A stretch of 8,280 nucleotides of DNA from an uncultured Clostridia bacterium (GTDB taxonomy: Bacteria; Bacillota; Clostridia; Oscillospirales; Ruminococcaceae), in the NCBI GenBank assembly GCA_937892655.1, contig CALBJC010000039.1, forward strand, positions 1 to 8,280, read 5' to 3'. The first letter of the stretch is position 1. Each line of letters begins with the position of its first letter. Below, piece after piece: positions 1 to 6,749 of this stretch. The translations under genes were made by a program, and so were the position numbers. The notes under the pieces were generated by a model. The model saw only the letters and a program-made list of their open reading frames with translations. It did no database searches and was not told the DNA's origin.

Positions 1-291
1 AGAAATGGGACATTTTTCTCAAATAATAAAAAGTTAAATATAGGAGATAAGATATTTAAACAGACTTAACAGGAAAAAGATTATCATATACAATATATGA
101 TAAGTTTGAAGCAGAAGAAACAGATATTTTAAGTGGTTTGTATATGGCTGAAAAGCAACTATCAAAATCAAAAGCAGATTTCAAAAAACGGTACAGAGTA
201 TGAAAGGATAGTTTATACAGAAAATGCTCAGCAGTATATCATTTCAAATCTTGACTCAATAGCGCAGCTTTCAGCTAAAAATAATAACTAA
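1..291 (+). pseudogene. Frameshifted coding remnant, left end outside window
   Basis: No intact gene lies here, but three protein-like segments can be joined by two frame changes. Segment one, from position 1 to the TAA at 67-69, reads RNGTFFSNNKKLNIGDKIFK. Segment two, codons from 60 to a TGA at 201-203, begins TDLTGKRLSYTIYDKFEAEE. Segment three returns to the first frame after the A6 run at 183-188, contains NGTEYERIVYTENAQQYI, and stops at the TAA at 289-291. The joined product has ordinary soluble-protein composition, and the second shift falls on a homopolymer, a typical indel site. The GD-K-I then YTIYDKFE pattern faintly recalls a strand pair of sortase-like folds. No catalytic Cys, His or Arg segment is visible, so I do not assign a family. 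A sequencing error in place of true decay, or chance open frames in AT-rich DNA, remain possible. Confidence 0.4.
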
Positions 292-304
292 ATACCCATA
301 AAAT

Positions 305-376
305 GCCGTGAAATAGCTACAAAGTGTAACTTTTTACCCCATTTGATTACAGTAGTATTACATTTTACGCTTTTTT
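305..376 (+). other. Possible imperfect hairpin followed by T-run (weak terminator-like structure)
   Basis: CGTGAAAT (307-314) can pair with ATTTTACG (362-369) with one G-U. CTAC (317-320) can pair with GTAG (352-355), and TGTAA (325-329) with TTACA (347-351), leaving a 17-base loop. A run of six T follows at 371-376. The order of the arms is nested, so all three helices can form together. It could be the weak 3' end signal of the remnant upstream. The helices are AT-rich and interrupted, so chance is a real alternative. Confidence 0.25.
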
Positions 377-377
377 G

Positions 378-405
378 TTGACAAAAATATTTTCTTTGCT
401 ATAAT
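378..405 (+). promoter_or_regulatory. Sigma-A promoter of the prepilin gene (perfect consensus)
   Basis: TTGACA at 378-383 and TATAAT at 400-405 both match the consensus exactly, with a 16-base spacer. Transcription would start near 411-413, giving a leader of about 35 bases before the TTG start at 447. This is the best promoter in the window and predicts high basal expression unless it is repressed. Confidence 0.85.
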
Positions 406-410
406 TTAGT

Positions 411-429
411 CAGTTAAGTAAATTAACTG
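411..429 (+). repeat. Inverted repeat at predicted transcript start, operator or leader stem-loop
   Basis: CAGTTAA (411-417) and TTAACTG (423-429) are exact inverted repeats separated by GTAAA. The repeat begins about 5 bases after the -10 box and ends 4 bases before the GGAGGGG ribosome binding site. In DNA it is placed like a repressor operator at +1. In RNA it would form a 5' stem-loop that could stabilise the message or affect access to the ribosome site. The sequence alone does not decide between these. Confidence 0.5.
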
Positions 430-446
430 GTATGGAGGGGAAAATA

Positions 447-965
447 TTGACAAAATTATTAAAGTCAAAAAATAACGGTTTTACACTTGTAGAAATGATA
501 GTTGTAATTGCAATTATCGGTATTTTAGCAGCGATTTTAGTTCCATCGCTTTCGGCTTACGCATCATCTTCAAAATTCTCAGCGGTAAATGCAAATGCAA
601 AAACTGCATACAACGCAGTTGCAAAGTTCATTACCCAGTCTAGAATTGATGAAAATGACATTGACCTTTTGTATACAGCCTCAGGCACTCGCCCGGCAAC
701 TGATGAAATGGCTCAGCAGCTGTGGGATATCATTGTTGAAGCAACAGGCTGTCAGTCGCCTTGCTATACAGTATATCTGTCAAACTCAAAGGATGTTCCG
801 ATGCAGGTTTATTTTGCAACAGATTCCAATACAAGCTATGTAGGCGGTCATCCTACAAGAAACGCTGATAAGAAGGGCGATTTTGCAGATATCCTTACCC
901 GTATCGTTGCCGATACCCCAGCGAGCGGTAATTTGTATGACGATACAGTATTCTCAATTTCATAA
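447..965 (+). CDS. Type IV pilin-like prepilin (major pilin / pseudopilin family)
   Basis: Encodes a predicted prepilin, exported through the inner-membrane pilus or pseudopilus assembly route. I place the start at TTG 447 because GGAGGGG (434-440) lies 6 bases upstream; the ATG at 432, in the same frame, overlaps that ribosome site and has none of its own. The 172-residue precursor has a short basic leader ending in Gly11, then FTLVE with the conserved Glu at mature position 5, and a hydrophobic helix to about residue 36, the class III signal cleaved by PilD-like peptidase. The remainder, about 130 residues, is a soluble headgroup with two cysteines, Cys102 and Cys106 (CQSPC), which might form a tight disulfide loop. 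The NANAKTAYNAVAKF stretch resembles pilin-like proteins of ruminococci, some reported in cellulose adhesion. No pilus assembly genes are nearby. It has its own promoter and terminator. Pilus, pseudopilus or adhesion role is unresolved. Confidence 0.88.
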   Translation: MTKLLKSKNNGFTLVEMIVVIAIIGILAAILVPSLSAYASSSKFSAVNANAKTAYNAVAKFITQSRIDENDIDLLYTASGTRPATDEMAQQLWDIIVEATGCQSPCYTVYLSNSKDVPMQVYFATDSNTSYVGGHPTRNADKKGDFADILTRIVADTPASGNLYDDTVFSIS

Positions 966-972
966 AATCCAT

Positions 973-1006
973 AACCGCTTCTGATTTTTTTCAGAGGCGG
1001 TTTTTT
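973..1006 (+). terminator. Intrinsic terminator of the prepilin gene
   Basis: AACCGCTTCTG (973-983) pairs with CAGAGGCGGTT (992-1002) over 11 positions with one G-T wobble. The loop has eight bases, and the T-run at 1001-1006 follows directly. It starts 7 bases after the stop codon and separates the prepilin from the arabinofuranosidase gene. Confidence 0.9.
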
Positions 1007-1019
1007 ATTCAAAACTACA

Positions 1020-1048
1020 TTGAATTTGCACAAAAATACATCTATAAT
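1020..1048 (+). promoter_or_regulatory. Sigma-A type promoter of the GH127 gene
   Basis: TTGAAT (1020-1025) and TATAAT (1043-1048) are 17 bases apart. The predicted transcript start is near 1055. That would cut into the AGGTG at 1053-1057 that could serve a GTG start at 1065, and so favours ATG 1074 with AAAGG at 1058-1062. I see no clear operator repeat or cre-like site next to it. Confidence 0.65.
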
Positions 1049-1073
1049 ATTTAGGTGAAAGGTAGTGAAGCTT

Positions 1074-2972
1074 ATGCTTAAAAATATAGTTTTTACAGAT
1101 CAGTTTATAGGCAGATATACCCGCCTTGTAAAGGATGTAGTTTTGCCTTATCAGGAAAGGGCGCTCAACGATATGATCGAGGGCGCTGAAAAAAGCCACT
1201 GTATCGAAAATTTCCGCCTTGCCGCAAAAAAGCTGAATACTGGTAAGTGTGACGAAGAGTTTTACGGAATGGTCTTTCAGGATAGTGACGTTGCAAAATG
1301 GCTTGAAGGCTGTGCATATTCGCTTGCATTATATCCTGACAGCGAGCTTGAAAAAAGATGTGATGAAACTATAGAGATTATCGCCGCAGCCCAGCATCCC
1401 GACGGTTACCTGAATACATATTTTACAGTAAAGGCTCCTGACAAGAGATGGACAAATCTCTGCGAGGCGCATGAGCTTTACTGTGCGGGTCACCTTATCG
1501 AAGCGGCTGTTGCATACGCTGAGTGTACGGGTAAAACAAGATTTTTAGAGGTTATGGAAAAGTGTGTAGATAACATCTACGAGCATTTTATTACAGAGCG
1601 CTCAGGCGGCTGGTCAGGTCATCCTGAAATTGAGCTTGCCCTTATGCGCCTTTATAATTACACCAAAAATGAAAAGCATCTGGAGCTTGCAAAATACTTT
1701 GTCGATATAAGAGGTACCAGCGACTTTTTCATCGATGAATACCACAAGCGCGATTGGTCGCCATGGGGAGAAAAATCATGGCCAAGCCCCGAGTATACGC
1801 AAAGTCAGGCGCCCGTTCGTGAGCAGACAGAGGCTACAGGTCACGCTGTAAGAGCGGTATATCTATATACAGGTATGGCGATGCTTGCAAAGAAAACTGA
1901 GGATAAAGAGCTTTCTTTAGCGTGCGAGCGTCTGTGGCAGGATATAGTTCAAAAGAAAATGTATGTAACAGGCGGTATAGGCTCAGTTTACGAGGGCGAG
2001 GCGTTTTCAAAGGAATATCATCTGCCAAACGATACAGCCTATGCTGAAACGTGTGCGGCTATAGGTCTTATCTTTTTTGCAAAGTCGATGCTTGCTTTAA
2101 ATCCAAAATCAGAGTATGCCGATATTATGGAAAGAGCGCTCTACAACGGCGTTTTGTCGGGTATGCAGCTTGACGGTACAAAGTTTTTCTATGTAAATCC
2201 GCTTGAGGTGCTCCCTGGCATTTCGGGTAATACCCCTGCTCACCGCCACGCTCTGCCGCAGCGCCCGAAGTGGTTTGCGTGCGCTTGCTGTCCGCCAAAC
2301 GTTGCAAGGCTTTTGTCATCAATTGGCGATTATGCATATTCTATTGAAGAAAATACCCTCTACTGTCATCTGTTTATGGGCAGTGAAATCCAGATGCCAA
2401 ATGGTAAGGTTATCTGTAAAACGGGTTATCCTTACGAAAATGAGGTATTGTACACTTTTGCGCCTGATGCTCAAAAAATGGCAATAACCCTCGCTCTGCG
2501 TCTGCCTGCATACAGCGAAAATACTGAGATTTTGGTAAACGGCAAAAAGGCAGAATGTATAATCAAAAATGGCTATGCTTATATCGAGGGCGAGTTTTCA
2601 GCAGATGATGAAATTAAGATGACTCTTGATATGTCACCAAAGAAGATTTACGCAAACTCTCTTGTGTCAGCAGACAGCGGCAAGGTGGCAGTTTTGCGAG
2701 GTCCTCTTGTTTACTGCGCAGAGGGGGCTGACAATAACGGCGATGTATTATCCCTCTGGGTAAGCGAGAATACCGCTTTTTCAGAAGAAAAATCAGACAT
2801 CTTAGGCGGTATAGTAAAGCTTTATGCAAGCGGTATCAGAGCCAAAAAGGATACAGCCCTCTATTCATTCAAAAAGCCTGAATATTCAGAAGAAAAGCTC
2901 ACCCTTATCCCATACTACTCCTGGGGCAACAGAGGCCTTCACCAGATGAGAGTATGGCTGACAGAAAAGTAA
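1074..2972 (+). CDS. Glycoside hydrolase family 127 beta-L-arabinofuranosidase (DUF1680)
   Basis: Predicted to release L-arabinofuranose from beta-linked arabino-oligosaccharides such as those of hydroxyproline-rich plant glycoproteins. There is no signal peptide, so it acts in the cytoplasm on imported oligosaccharides. At 632 residues it is of normal length. It has an (alpha/alpha)6 barrel to about residue 420, then beta-sandwich domains including RGPLVYCAEG. The zinc-thiolate active site known from Bifidobacterium HypBA1 is complete: GE with Glu309 (acid/base position), ETC giving Glu325 and Cys327, and CACCPPN giving Cys405 (nucleophile) and Cys406. The Glu309-Glu325 spacing of 16 equals that of the characterised enzyme (Glu322-Glu338). 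Seventeen cysteines in all fit a reducing cytoplasm. The start is ambiguous: GTG 1065 is in frame and adds three residues, but the promoter position favours ATG 1074. It stands alone between two terminators with no transporter or regulator beside it. Family members vary in sugar specificity, so the exact substrate is inferred. Confidence 0.92.
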   Translation: MLKNIVFTDQFIGRYTRLVKDVVLPYQERALNDMIEGAEKSHCIENFRLAAKKLNTGKCDEEFYGMVFQDSDVAKWLEGCAYSLALYPDSELEKRCDETIEIIAAAQHPDGYLNTYFTVKAPDKRWTNLCEAHELYCAGHLIEAAVAYAECTGKTRFLEVMEKCVDNIYEHFITERSGGWSGHPEIELALMRLYNYTKNEKHLELAKYFVDIRGTSDFFIDEYHKRDWSPWGEKSWPSPEYTQSQAPVREQTEATGHAVRAVYLYTGMAMLAKKTEDKELSLACERLWQDIVQKKMYVTGGIGSVYEGEAFSKEYHLPNDTAYAETCAAIGLIFFAKSMLALNPKSEYADIMERALYNGVLSGMQLDGTKFFYVNPLEVLPGISGNTPAHRHALPQRPKWFACACCPPNVARLLSSIGDYAYSIEENTLYCHLFMGSEIQMPNGKVICKTGYPYENEVLYTFAPDAQKMAITLALRLPAYSENTEILVNGKKAECIIKNGYAYIEGEFSADDEIKMTLDMSPKKIYANSLVSADSGKVAVLRGPLVYCAEGADNNGDVLSLWVSENTAFSEEKSDILGGIVKLYASGIRAKKDTALYSFKKPEYSEEKLTLIPYYSWGNRGLHQMRVWLTEK

Positions 2973-2987
2973 ATAATAATTTTTCAG

Positions 2988-3024
2988 ACACCGACGGATT
3001 TTTATAGTCCGTCGGTGTGTTTTT
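2988..3024 (+). terminator. Intrinsic terminator of the GH127 gene
   Basis: ACACCGACGGA (2988-2998) and TCCGTCGGTGT (3008-3018) form a perfect 11-bp stem with a 9-base loop. A T-run at 3020-3024 follows. It lies 15 bases after the stop codon and isolates the GH127 gene from the ruv operon. Confidence 0.93.
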
Positions 3025-3037
3025 ATGCTCAAAACCC

Positions 3038-3066
3038 TTGCAAATTACATTAAAATATGGTATACT
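3038..3066 (+). promoter_or_regulatory. Likely promoter of the ruvC-ruvA-ruvB-glmM operon
   Basis: TTGCAA (3038-3043) and TATACT (3061-3066) are separated by 17 bases. A second TATAAT at 3068-3073 lacks a well-spaced -35. The leader to the ruvC start would be about 45 bases. I find no GAAC-N4-GTTC type LexA box here, so the sequence gives no support for SOS control of this copy. Confidence 0.6.
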
Positions 3067-3118
3067 ATATAATCGGTAAATTGGGGTAGTATGCAAAAAG
3101 CTCAGGGAGGGTGAAAAA

Positions 3119-3619
3119 ATGAGGATAATCGGGATTGACCCGGGATACGCCATTATCGGCTTTGGGGTAGTTGACCACGATAAATCGAAATTTTCGCCTG
3201 TAGGCTTTGGTGCTATCACTACAAAGGCTCATACAGATTTTGATGAGCGACTTAAGATTATCTATGATGATATATGCAGCGTTTTAGATACCTATAAGCC
3301 TGAGCAGATGGCTATTGAAAAGCTTTTTTTCAATACAAACCAGAAAACCGCTATCGATGTAGCGCAGGCAAGGGGGATTATCGTTCTCGCCGCCGCGCAG
3401 AGGGGTATCCCGATTACAGAGTATACGCCGCTTCAGGTGAAAAACTCTGTTGTAGGCTACGGCAGGGCAGAAAAAAAGCAGGTTATGGAGATGACAAGGC
3501 AGATTTTAAAGCTCAAGGAAGTTCCAAAGCCTGACGATACTGCCGATGCTTTGGCGCTTGCGGTTACCCACGGCCATTCGTCAAATACAAATATGGCACG
3601 TCAGCTTTCAAAAATTTAA
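3119..3619 (+). CDS. ruvC: Crossover junction endodeoxyribonuclease RuvC
   Basis: Cuts Holliday junctions symmetrically to resolve recombination intermediates, working with the RuvAB branch-migration motor. The 166-residue product has the usual length and the RNase H-like fold signature. The four catalytic acidic residues are present: Asp7 in GIDPGYA, Glu67 in AIEKLFF, and Asp140 and Asp143 in PDDTADALALA. The Phe after EKLF lies in the region that contacts the junction in characterised RuvC proteins. AGGGAGG at 3104-3110, 8 bases upstream, fixes the ATG. It is the first gene of the apparent operon, 55 bases ahead of ruvA. The presence of ruvC directly before ruvAB fits Clostridia; many Bacilli lack RuvC and use RecU. 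Confidence 0.97.
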   Translation: MRIIGIDPGYAIIGFGVVDHDKSKFSPVGFGAITTKAHTDFDERLKIIYDDICSVLDTYKPEQMAIEKLFFNTNQKTAIDVAQARGIIVLAAAQRGIPITEYTPLQVKNSVVGYGRAEKKQVMEMTRQILKLKEVPKPDDTADALALAVTHGHSSNTNMARQLSKI

Positions 3620-3674
3620 AAGTAACATATTCTTTTGAGAAATTATATAGTGTAAAGAATGAAGAGGTAAAATT

Positions 3675-4274
3675 ATGATTTACAGCGTAAGAGGTAAGCT
3701 TATCCATACAGAGCCATCGCTTGCAGTAGTTGAATGTGCAGGTGTAGGAATGGCTTGCAGAACTACATACAACACCCTTTCAAAAATAAGCGGTGAGGAT
3801 GAGGTAAGGCTTCTGACGTATCTCAATGTCAGAGAAGATGCAATTGAGCTTTTTGGCTTTGCCGATGAGGATGAGCTTTCAGCCTTTAAAATGCTCATAT
3901 CCGTTTCGGGCGTCGGCGCAAAATATGCTCTGGCGATCCTTTCAGATGTAACCCCTGCGCAGTTTGCTATGGCGGTAGCGTCAGGCGATGCAAAAATGCT
4001 CTCAAAAACAAAAGGTATTGGCCCTAAGCTTGCGTCAAGAATAGTGCTTGAGCTTAAGGATAAAATCTCAAAGAACGCTGATATGTCAGGTTCTGCTTCA
4101 ATAGATATGACAGCCCCTATCGCATCAAACTCAAACGCTTCAGAAGCGCTGGCGGCTCTTGTCGTTCTTGGCTATACTCAGGGCGAGGCGGCAAAGATTA
4201 TCGGCAAGCTTGACCCTATGATGAGCGTTGAGGATATGATAAAAACCGCCCTTAAGGCGATGGCAAAATTTTAG
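3675..4274 (+). CDS. ruvA: Holliday junction branch migration complex subunit RuvA
   Basis: Binds the four-way junction as a tetramer and loads the RuvB ring motors. The 199 residues show the three standard domains. The N-terminal OB fold is about residues 1-64 (starts MIYSVRGKL). Two helix-hairpin-helix motifs follow, SVSGVGAKYA (about 76-85) and KTKGIGPKLA (111-120), which contact the DNA backbone. A flexible Ser/Asn-rich linker (about 133-155) leads to the C-terminal RuvB-binding domain (about 156-199, ALVVLGYTQGEA). GAAGAGG at 3661-3667 lies 7 bases before the ATG. The stop is 16 bases from ruvB, so the two are almost surely co-transcribed. Nothing is missing or unusual. Confidence 0.97.
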   Translation: MIYSVRGKLIHTEPSLAVVECAGVGMACRTTYNTLSKISGEDEVRLLTYLNVREDAIELFGFADEDELSAFKMLISVSGVGAKYALAILSDVTPAQFAMAVASGDAKMLSKTKGIGPKLASRIVLELKDKISKNADMSGSASIDMTAPIASNSNASEALAALVVLGYTQGEAAKIIGKLDPMMSVEDMIKTALKAMAKF

Positions 4275-4290
4275 CTAAAGGAGAAACAAA

Positions 4291-5331
4291 ATGATTGAAA
4301 ACAGCGATTTTGACTTTGAAAGCCGTATAGTTTCCCCTGAGGTTATAAAGTCAGATGATGAAAATGTAAATGAAGTTTCCCTGCGTCCTACCTCGCTGGT
4401 TGAATACATCGGTCAGGAAAAGGTAAAGGAAAATCTCTCAATTTATATCGAGGCCGCCAAAAAGCGAGGCGAGGCGCTCGACCATGTTTTGCTCTACGGC
4501 CCTCCCGGTCTTGGTAAAACAACCCTCTCAGGCATTATCGCTCACGAAATGGGCGTTAATTTCAGAATTACATCAGGTCCTGCTATTGAAAAGCCGGGCG
4601 ATTTAGCGGCACTTCTTACAAACCTTTCAGAAGGTGATGTTTTGTTTATCGATGAGATCCACCGCCTTTCAAGAGCGATTGAAGAGGTTTTGTATCCAGC
4701 CCTTGAAGACTATGCGCTCGATATCATCATCGGCAAAGGCCCTTCTGCGAGAAGTATCAGAATCGACCTGCCAAGGTTTACTCTCGTCGGAGCTACAACA
4801 AGAGCAGGTCAGCTCACATCCCCATTGCGTGACCGCTTCGGCGTTTCTCTCAGACTTGAGCTTTATACTCCTGAGGAGCTTTGTCAGATCATTATGCGTT
4901 CAGCGGTAATCTTAGGTATTGCGTGTGACGAGAGCGGTGCTCTGGAGCTTGCCTCACGTTCAAGAGGTACTCCTCGTATTGCAAACCGTTTCTTAAAGCG
5001 TGCCAGAGACTTTGCCGAGGTTATGGGCAACGGCAAGATCACAAAGGATATTGTAAAGATAGCCCTTGACAGAATGGAAGTTGATGACCTTGGTCTTGAC
5101 AGCCTTGACAGAAGATTTCTGGGTATGATAATAAATGGCTACAACGGCGGTCCTGTAGGGCTTGAAACTATCGCCTCGGCGCTCGGTGAAGAGGCAGTAA
5201 CCTTAGAGGACGTATGCGAGCCGTATTTAATGCAGCTTGGCTTTATTTCAAGAACTCCTCGTGGCCGATGCGCAACAGAGCTTGCATATAAGCATTTAGG
5301 CATATTGAAAAACGGTCAGTACACCCTTTAG
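4291..5331 (+). CDS. ruvB: Holliday junction branch migration ATPase RuvB
   Basis: AAA+ ATPase that forms hexameric rings on either side of RuvA and pumps DNA to drive branch migration. At 346 residues it is close to the usual length (E. coli 336), the extra being in the acidic N-terminal tail before LRPTSLVEYIGQ. Motifs in order: Walker A GPPGLGKTT (70-78), Walker B LFIDEIHRL (118-126), sensor 1 LVGATTRAG (165-173), arginine finger in SPLRDRFG (Arg180), sensor 2 in GTPRIANR (Arg229). The C-terminal winged helix contains GGPVGLETIA and RTPRGR. AAGGAG at 4278-4283, 7 bases before the ATG, confirms the start. It follows ruvA by 16 bases and precedes glmM by 50. Confidence 0.98.
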   Translation: MIENSDFDFESRIVSPEVIKSDDENVNEVSLRPTSLVEYIGQEKVKENLSIYIEAAKKRGEALDHVLLYGPPGLGKTTLSGIIAHEMGVNFRITSGPAIEKPGDLAALLTNLSEGDVLFIDEIHRLSRAIEEVLYPALEDYALDIIIGKGPSARSIRIDLPRFTLVGATTRAGQLTSPLRDRFGVSLRLELYTPEELCQIIMRSAVILGIACDESGALELASRSRGTPRIANRFLKRARDFAEVMGNGKITKDIVKIALDRMEVDDLGLDSLDRRFLGMIINGYNGGPVGLETIASALGEEAVTLEDVCEPYLMQLGFISRTPRGRCATELAYKHLGILKNGQYTL

Positions 5332-5381
5332 TTTAAGTAGATTTAAATTAATTAACATAATTTTGTATTGGAGAGTTTTAT

Positions 5382-6749
5382 ATGGGCAGATTATTCGGTA
5401 CAGACGGTGCTAGAGGTATTGCAATCTCTGAGCTTACCTGCGAAATGGCAATGAACATAGGCAGAGCCGCAGCGCTCGTTTTAACAGAAACTACAACCTT
5501 AAAGCCTAAGATTTTAATAGGCAAGGATACAAGAATTTCCTGCGATGTTTTGGAAGCAGCGCTCATTGCGGGTATCTGCTCTGTAGGCGCTGACGTACAT
5601 CTTTTAGGCGTTGTGCCAACTCCTGCGGTTGCATATCTTGTAAAGAAGTATAATGCTGATGCGGGCGTTATGATTTCAGCATCCCACAACAGTGCTGAAT
5701 TCAACGGCATCAAGCTGTTCTCAGCTGACGGCTTCAAGCTCCCTGATGAGATTGAAGAGAGGATAGAAAACCTCATTTTAGACTATCCTGAGGATATGAA
5801 GGTTTGTGACGGCGCATACATAGGCAGAGTTTATCACGAAAAGAATGCCGAGTGGGACTATGTCCGCCACGTAATGAAGGCGTCAGACGGCTACAAGGGT
5901 ATCAAGGTTGCGATAGACTGCGCAAACGGTGCTGCAAGCCAGAGTGCTGTAAAGCTTTTTCAGGGTCTGGGCGCTACCTGCTTTTTCATAAACAATGAGC
6001 CTGACGGCATAAATATCAACAAAAACTGCGGTTCAACAAGTTTAGAATCCTTGTCAGCGGCAGTTAAAAGGCATAAATGTGACATCGGTCTTGCATTTGA
6101 CGGTGACGCTGACAGATGCCTGGCAGTTGACGAAAACGGCGAAGTGCTCGACGGCGATAAGATGCTTGCTATCTTCTCTATGTATTTAAAGGCTCAGGGC
6201 AAGCTCAAGAGCAATGCCTGCGTTGTAACTGTTATGACAAACTTAGGTTTCTTCAGATTTGCAAAGGATGCAGGAATTTTAGTTTCTACTACAGCCGTAG
6301 GCGACAGATACGTTTTAGAGAATATGCTCAAGCATGACTATAACCTCGGCGGTGAGCAGTCAGGTCACGTTATTTTCCTTGACCATTCAACAACGGGCGA
6401 TGGCGAGCTTACAGGCGTTATGCTCTTGAATGTTATGCAGAAAACCGGTAAGAAATTATCAGAGCTTGCAAACATGATGTATAAGTATCCTCAGGTGCTT
6501 GTCAATGTAAAAATCAACAGCGAATCAAAGGGCAAGTGGCAGGATATAAAGGAAATTCAGGATGAGATATCACTTTACAAGGAAAAACTCGGTGACGATG
6601 GCAGAGTTTTGGTGCGTGAATCGGGTACAGAGCCTCTTGTAAGAGTAATGATTGAAGGAAAGCAGTATGGCGTTGTACTTCAGTATGCAAACGCTATTGC
6701 AAAGGTTATCAGAGAAAGGTTAGGAAACGCTGATGAGGCTGACAACTGA
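5382..6749 (+). CDS. glmM: Phosphoglucosamine mutase GlmM
   Basis: Converts glucosamine-6-phosphate to glucosamine-1-phosphate, a cytoplasmic step towards UDP-GlcNAc and peptidoglycan. The 455 residues cover all four domains of the alpha-D-phosphohexomutase family. The start RLFGTDGARG is typical of GlmM. The phosphoserine loop SASHNSAEFNGIK has catalytic Ser101. The Mg-binding loop is DGDADR (240-245), the sugar-recognition loop GGEQSGH (323-329), and the phosphate-binding loop RESGTEP (412-418). The GEQSGH loop and amino-terminal motif favour GlmM over phosphoglucomutase or phosphomannomutase. One small variation is Ser104 where many relatives have Pro after SHN. GGAG at 5370-5373 lies 8 bases before the ATG. 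The 3' end overlaps the methyltransferase gene by 17 bases. Essential in most bacteria, so its position in the ruv operon means its expression may depend on read-through from the ruvC promoter; no clear own promoter is seen in the 50-base gap. Confidence 0.97.
   Translation: MGRLFGTDGARGIAISELTCEMAMNIGRAAALVLTETTTLKPKILIGKDTRISCDVLEAALIAGICSVGADVHLLGVVPTPAVAYLVKKYNADAGVMISASHNSAEFNGIKLFSADGFKLPDEIEERIENLILDYPEDMKVCDGAYIGRVYHEKNAEWDYVRHVMKASDGYKGIKVAIDCANGAASQSAVKLFQGLGATCFFINNEPDGININKNCGSTSLESLSAAVKRHKCDIGLAFDGDADRCLAVDENGEVLDGDKMLAIFSMYLKAQGKLKSNACVVTVMTNLGFFRFAKDAGILVSTTAVGDRYVLENMLKHDYNLGGEQSGHVIFLDHSTTGDGELTGVMLLNVMQKTGKKLSELANMMYKYPQVLVNVKINSESKGKWQDIKEIQDEISLYKEKLGDDGRVLVRESGTEPLVRVMIEGKQYGVVLQYANAIAKVIRERLGNADEADN

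Noticed and set aside
1..446. Insertion sequence or phage remnant as the cause of the broken region
   Set aside because: No terminal inverted repeats, target duplications or transposase-like segments could be identified.
3025..3118. LexA/SOS box upstream of ruvC
   Set aside because: I looked for GAAC-N4-GTTC or a close variant, because ruv genes are often SOS-controlled, and found none.
2905..3219. 104-codon open frame on the minus strand crossing the GH127-ruvC gap
   Set aside because: It runs through the GH127 3' end, the strong terminator, the ruvC promoter and the ruvC start. No minus-strand promoter or recognisable protein was seen.
3620..3674. Separate promoter or terminator between ruvC and ruvA
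   Set aside because: The 55-base gap is AT-rich and holds a good ribosome site, but no paired -35/-10 boxes of acceptable spacing and no GC-rich hairpin with T-run.
5332..5381. Own promoter for glmM
   Set aside because: Only AT-rich sequence is present, with no convincing -35/-10 pair, so read-through from the ruv genes is the simpler reading.
5378..5776. 132-codon open frame on the minus strand
   Set aside because: Antisense to the conserved N-terminal half of glmM, low-complexity Ser/Ala/Ile-rich product, no supporting signals.
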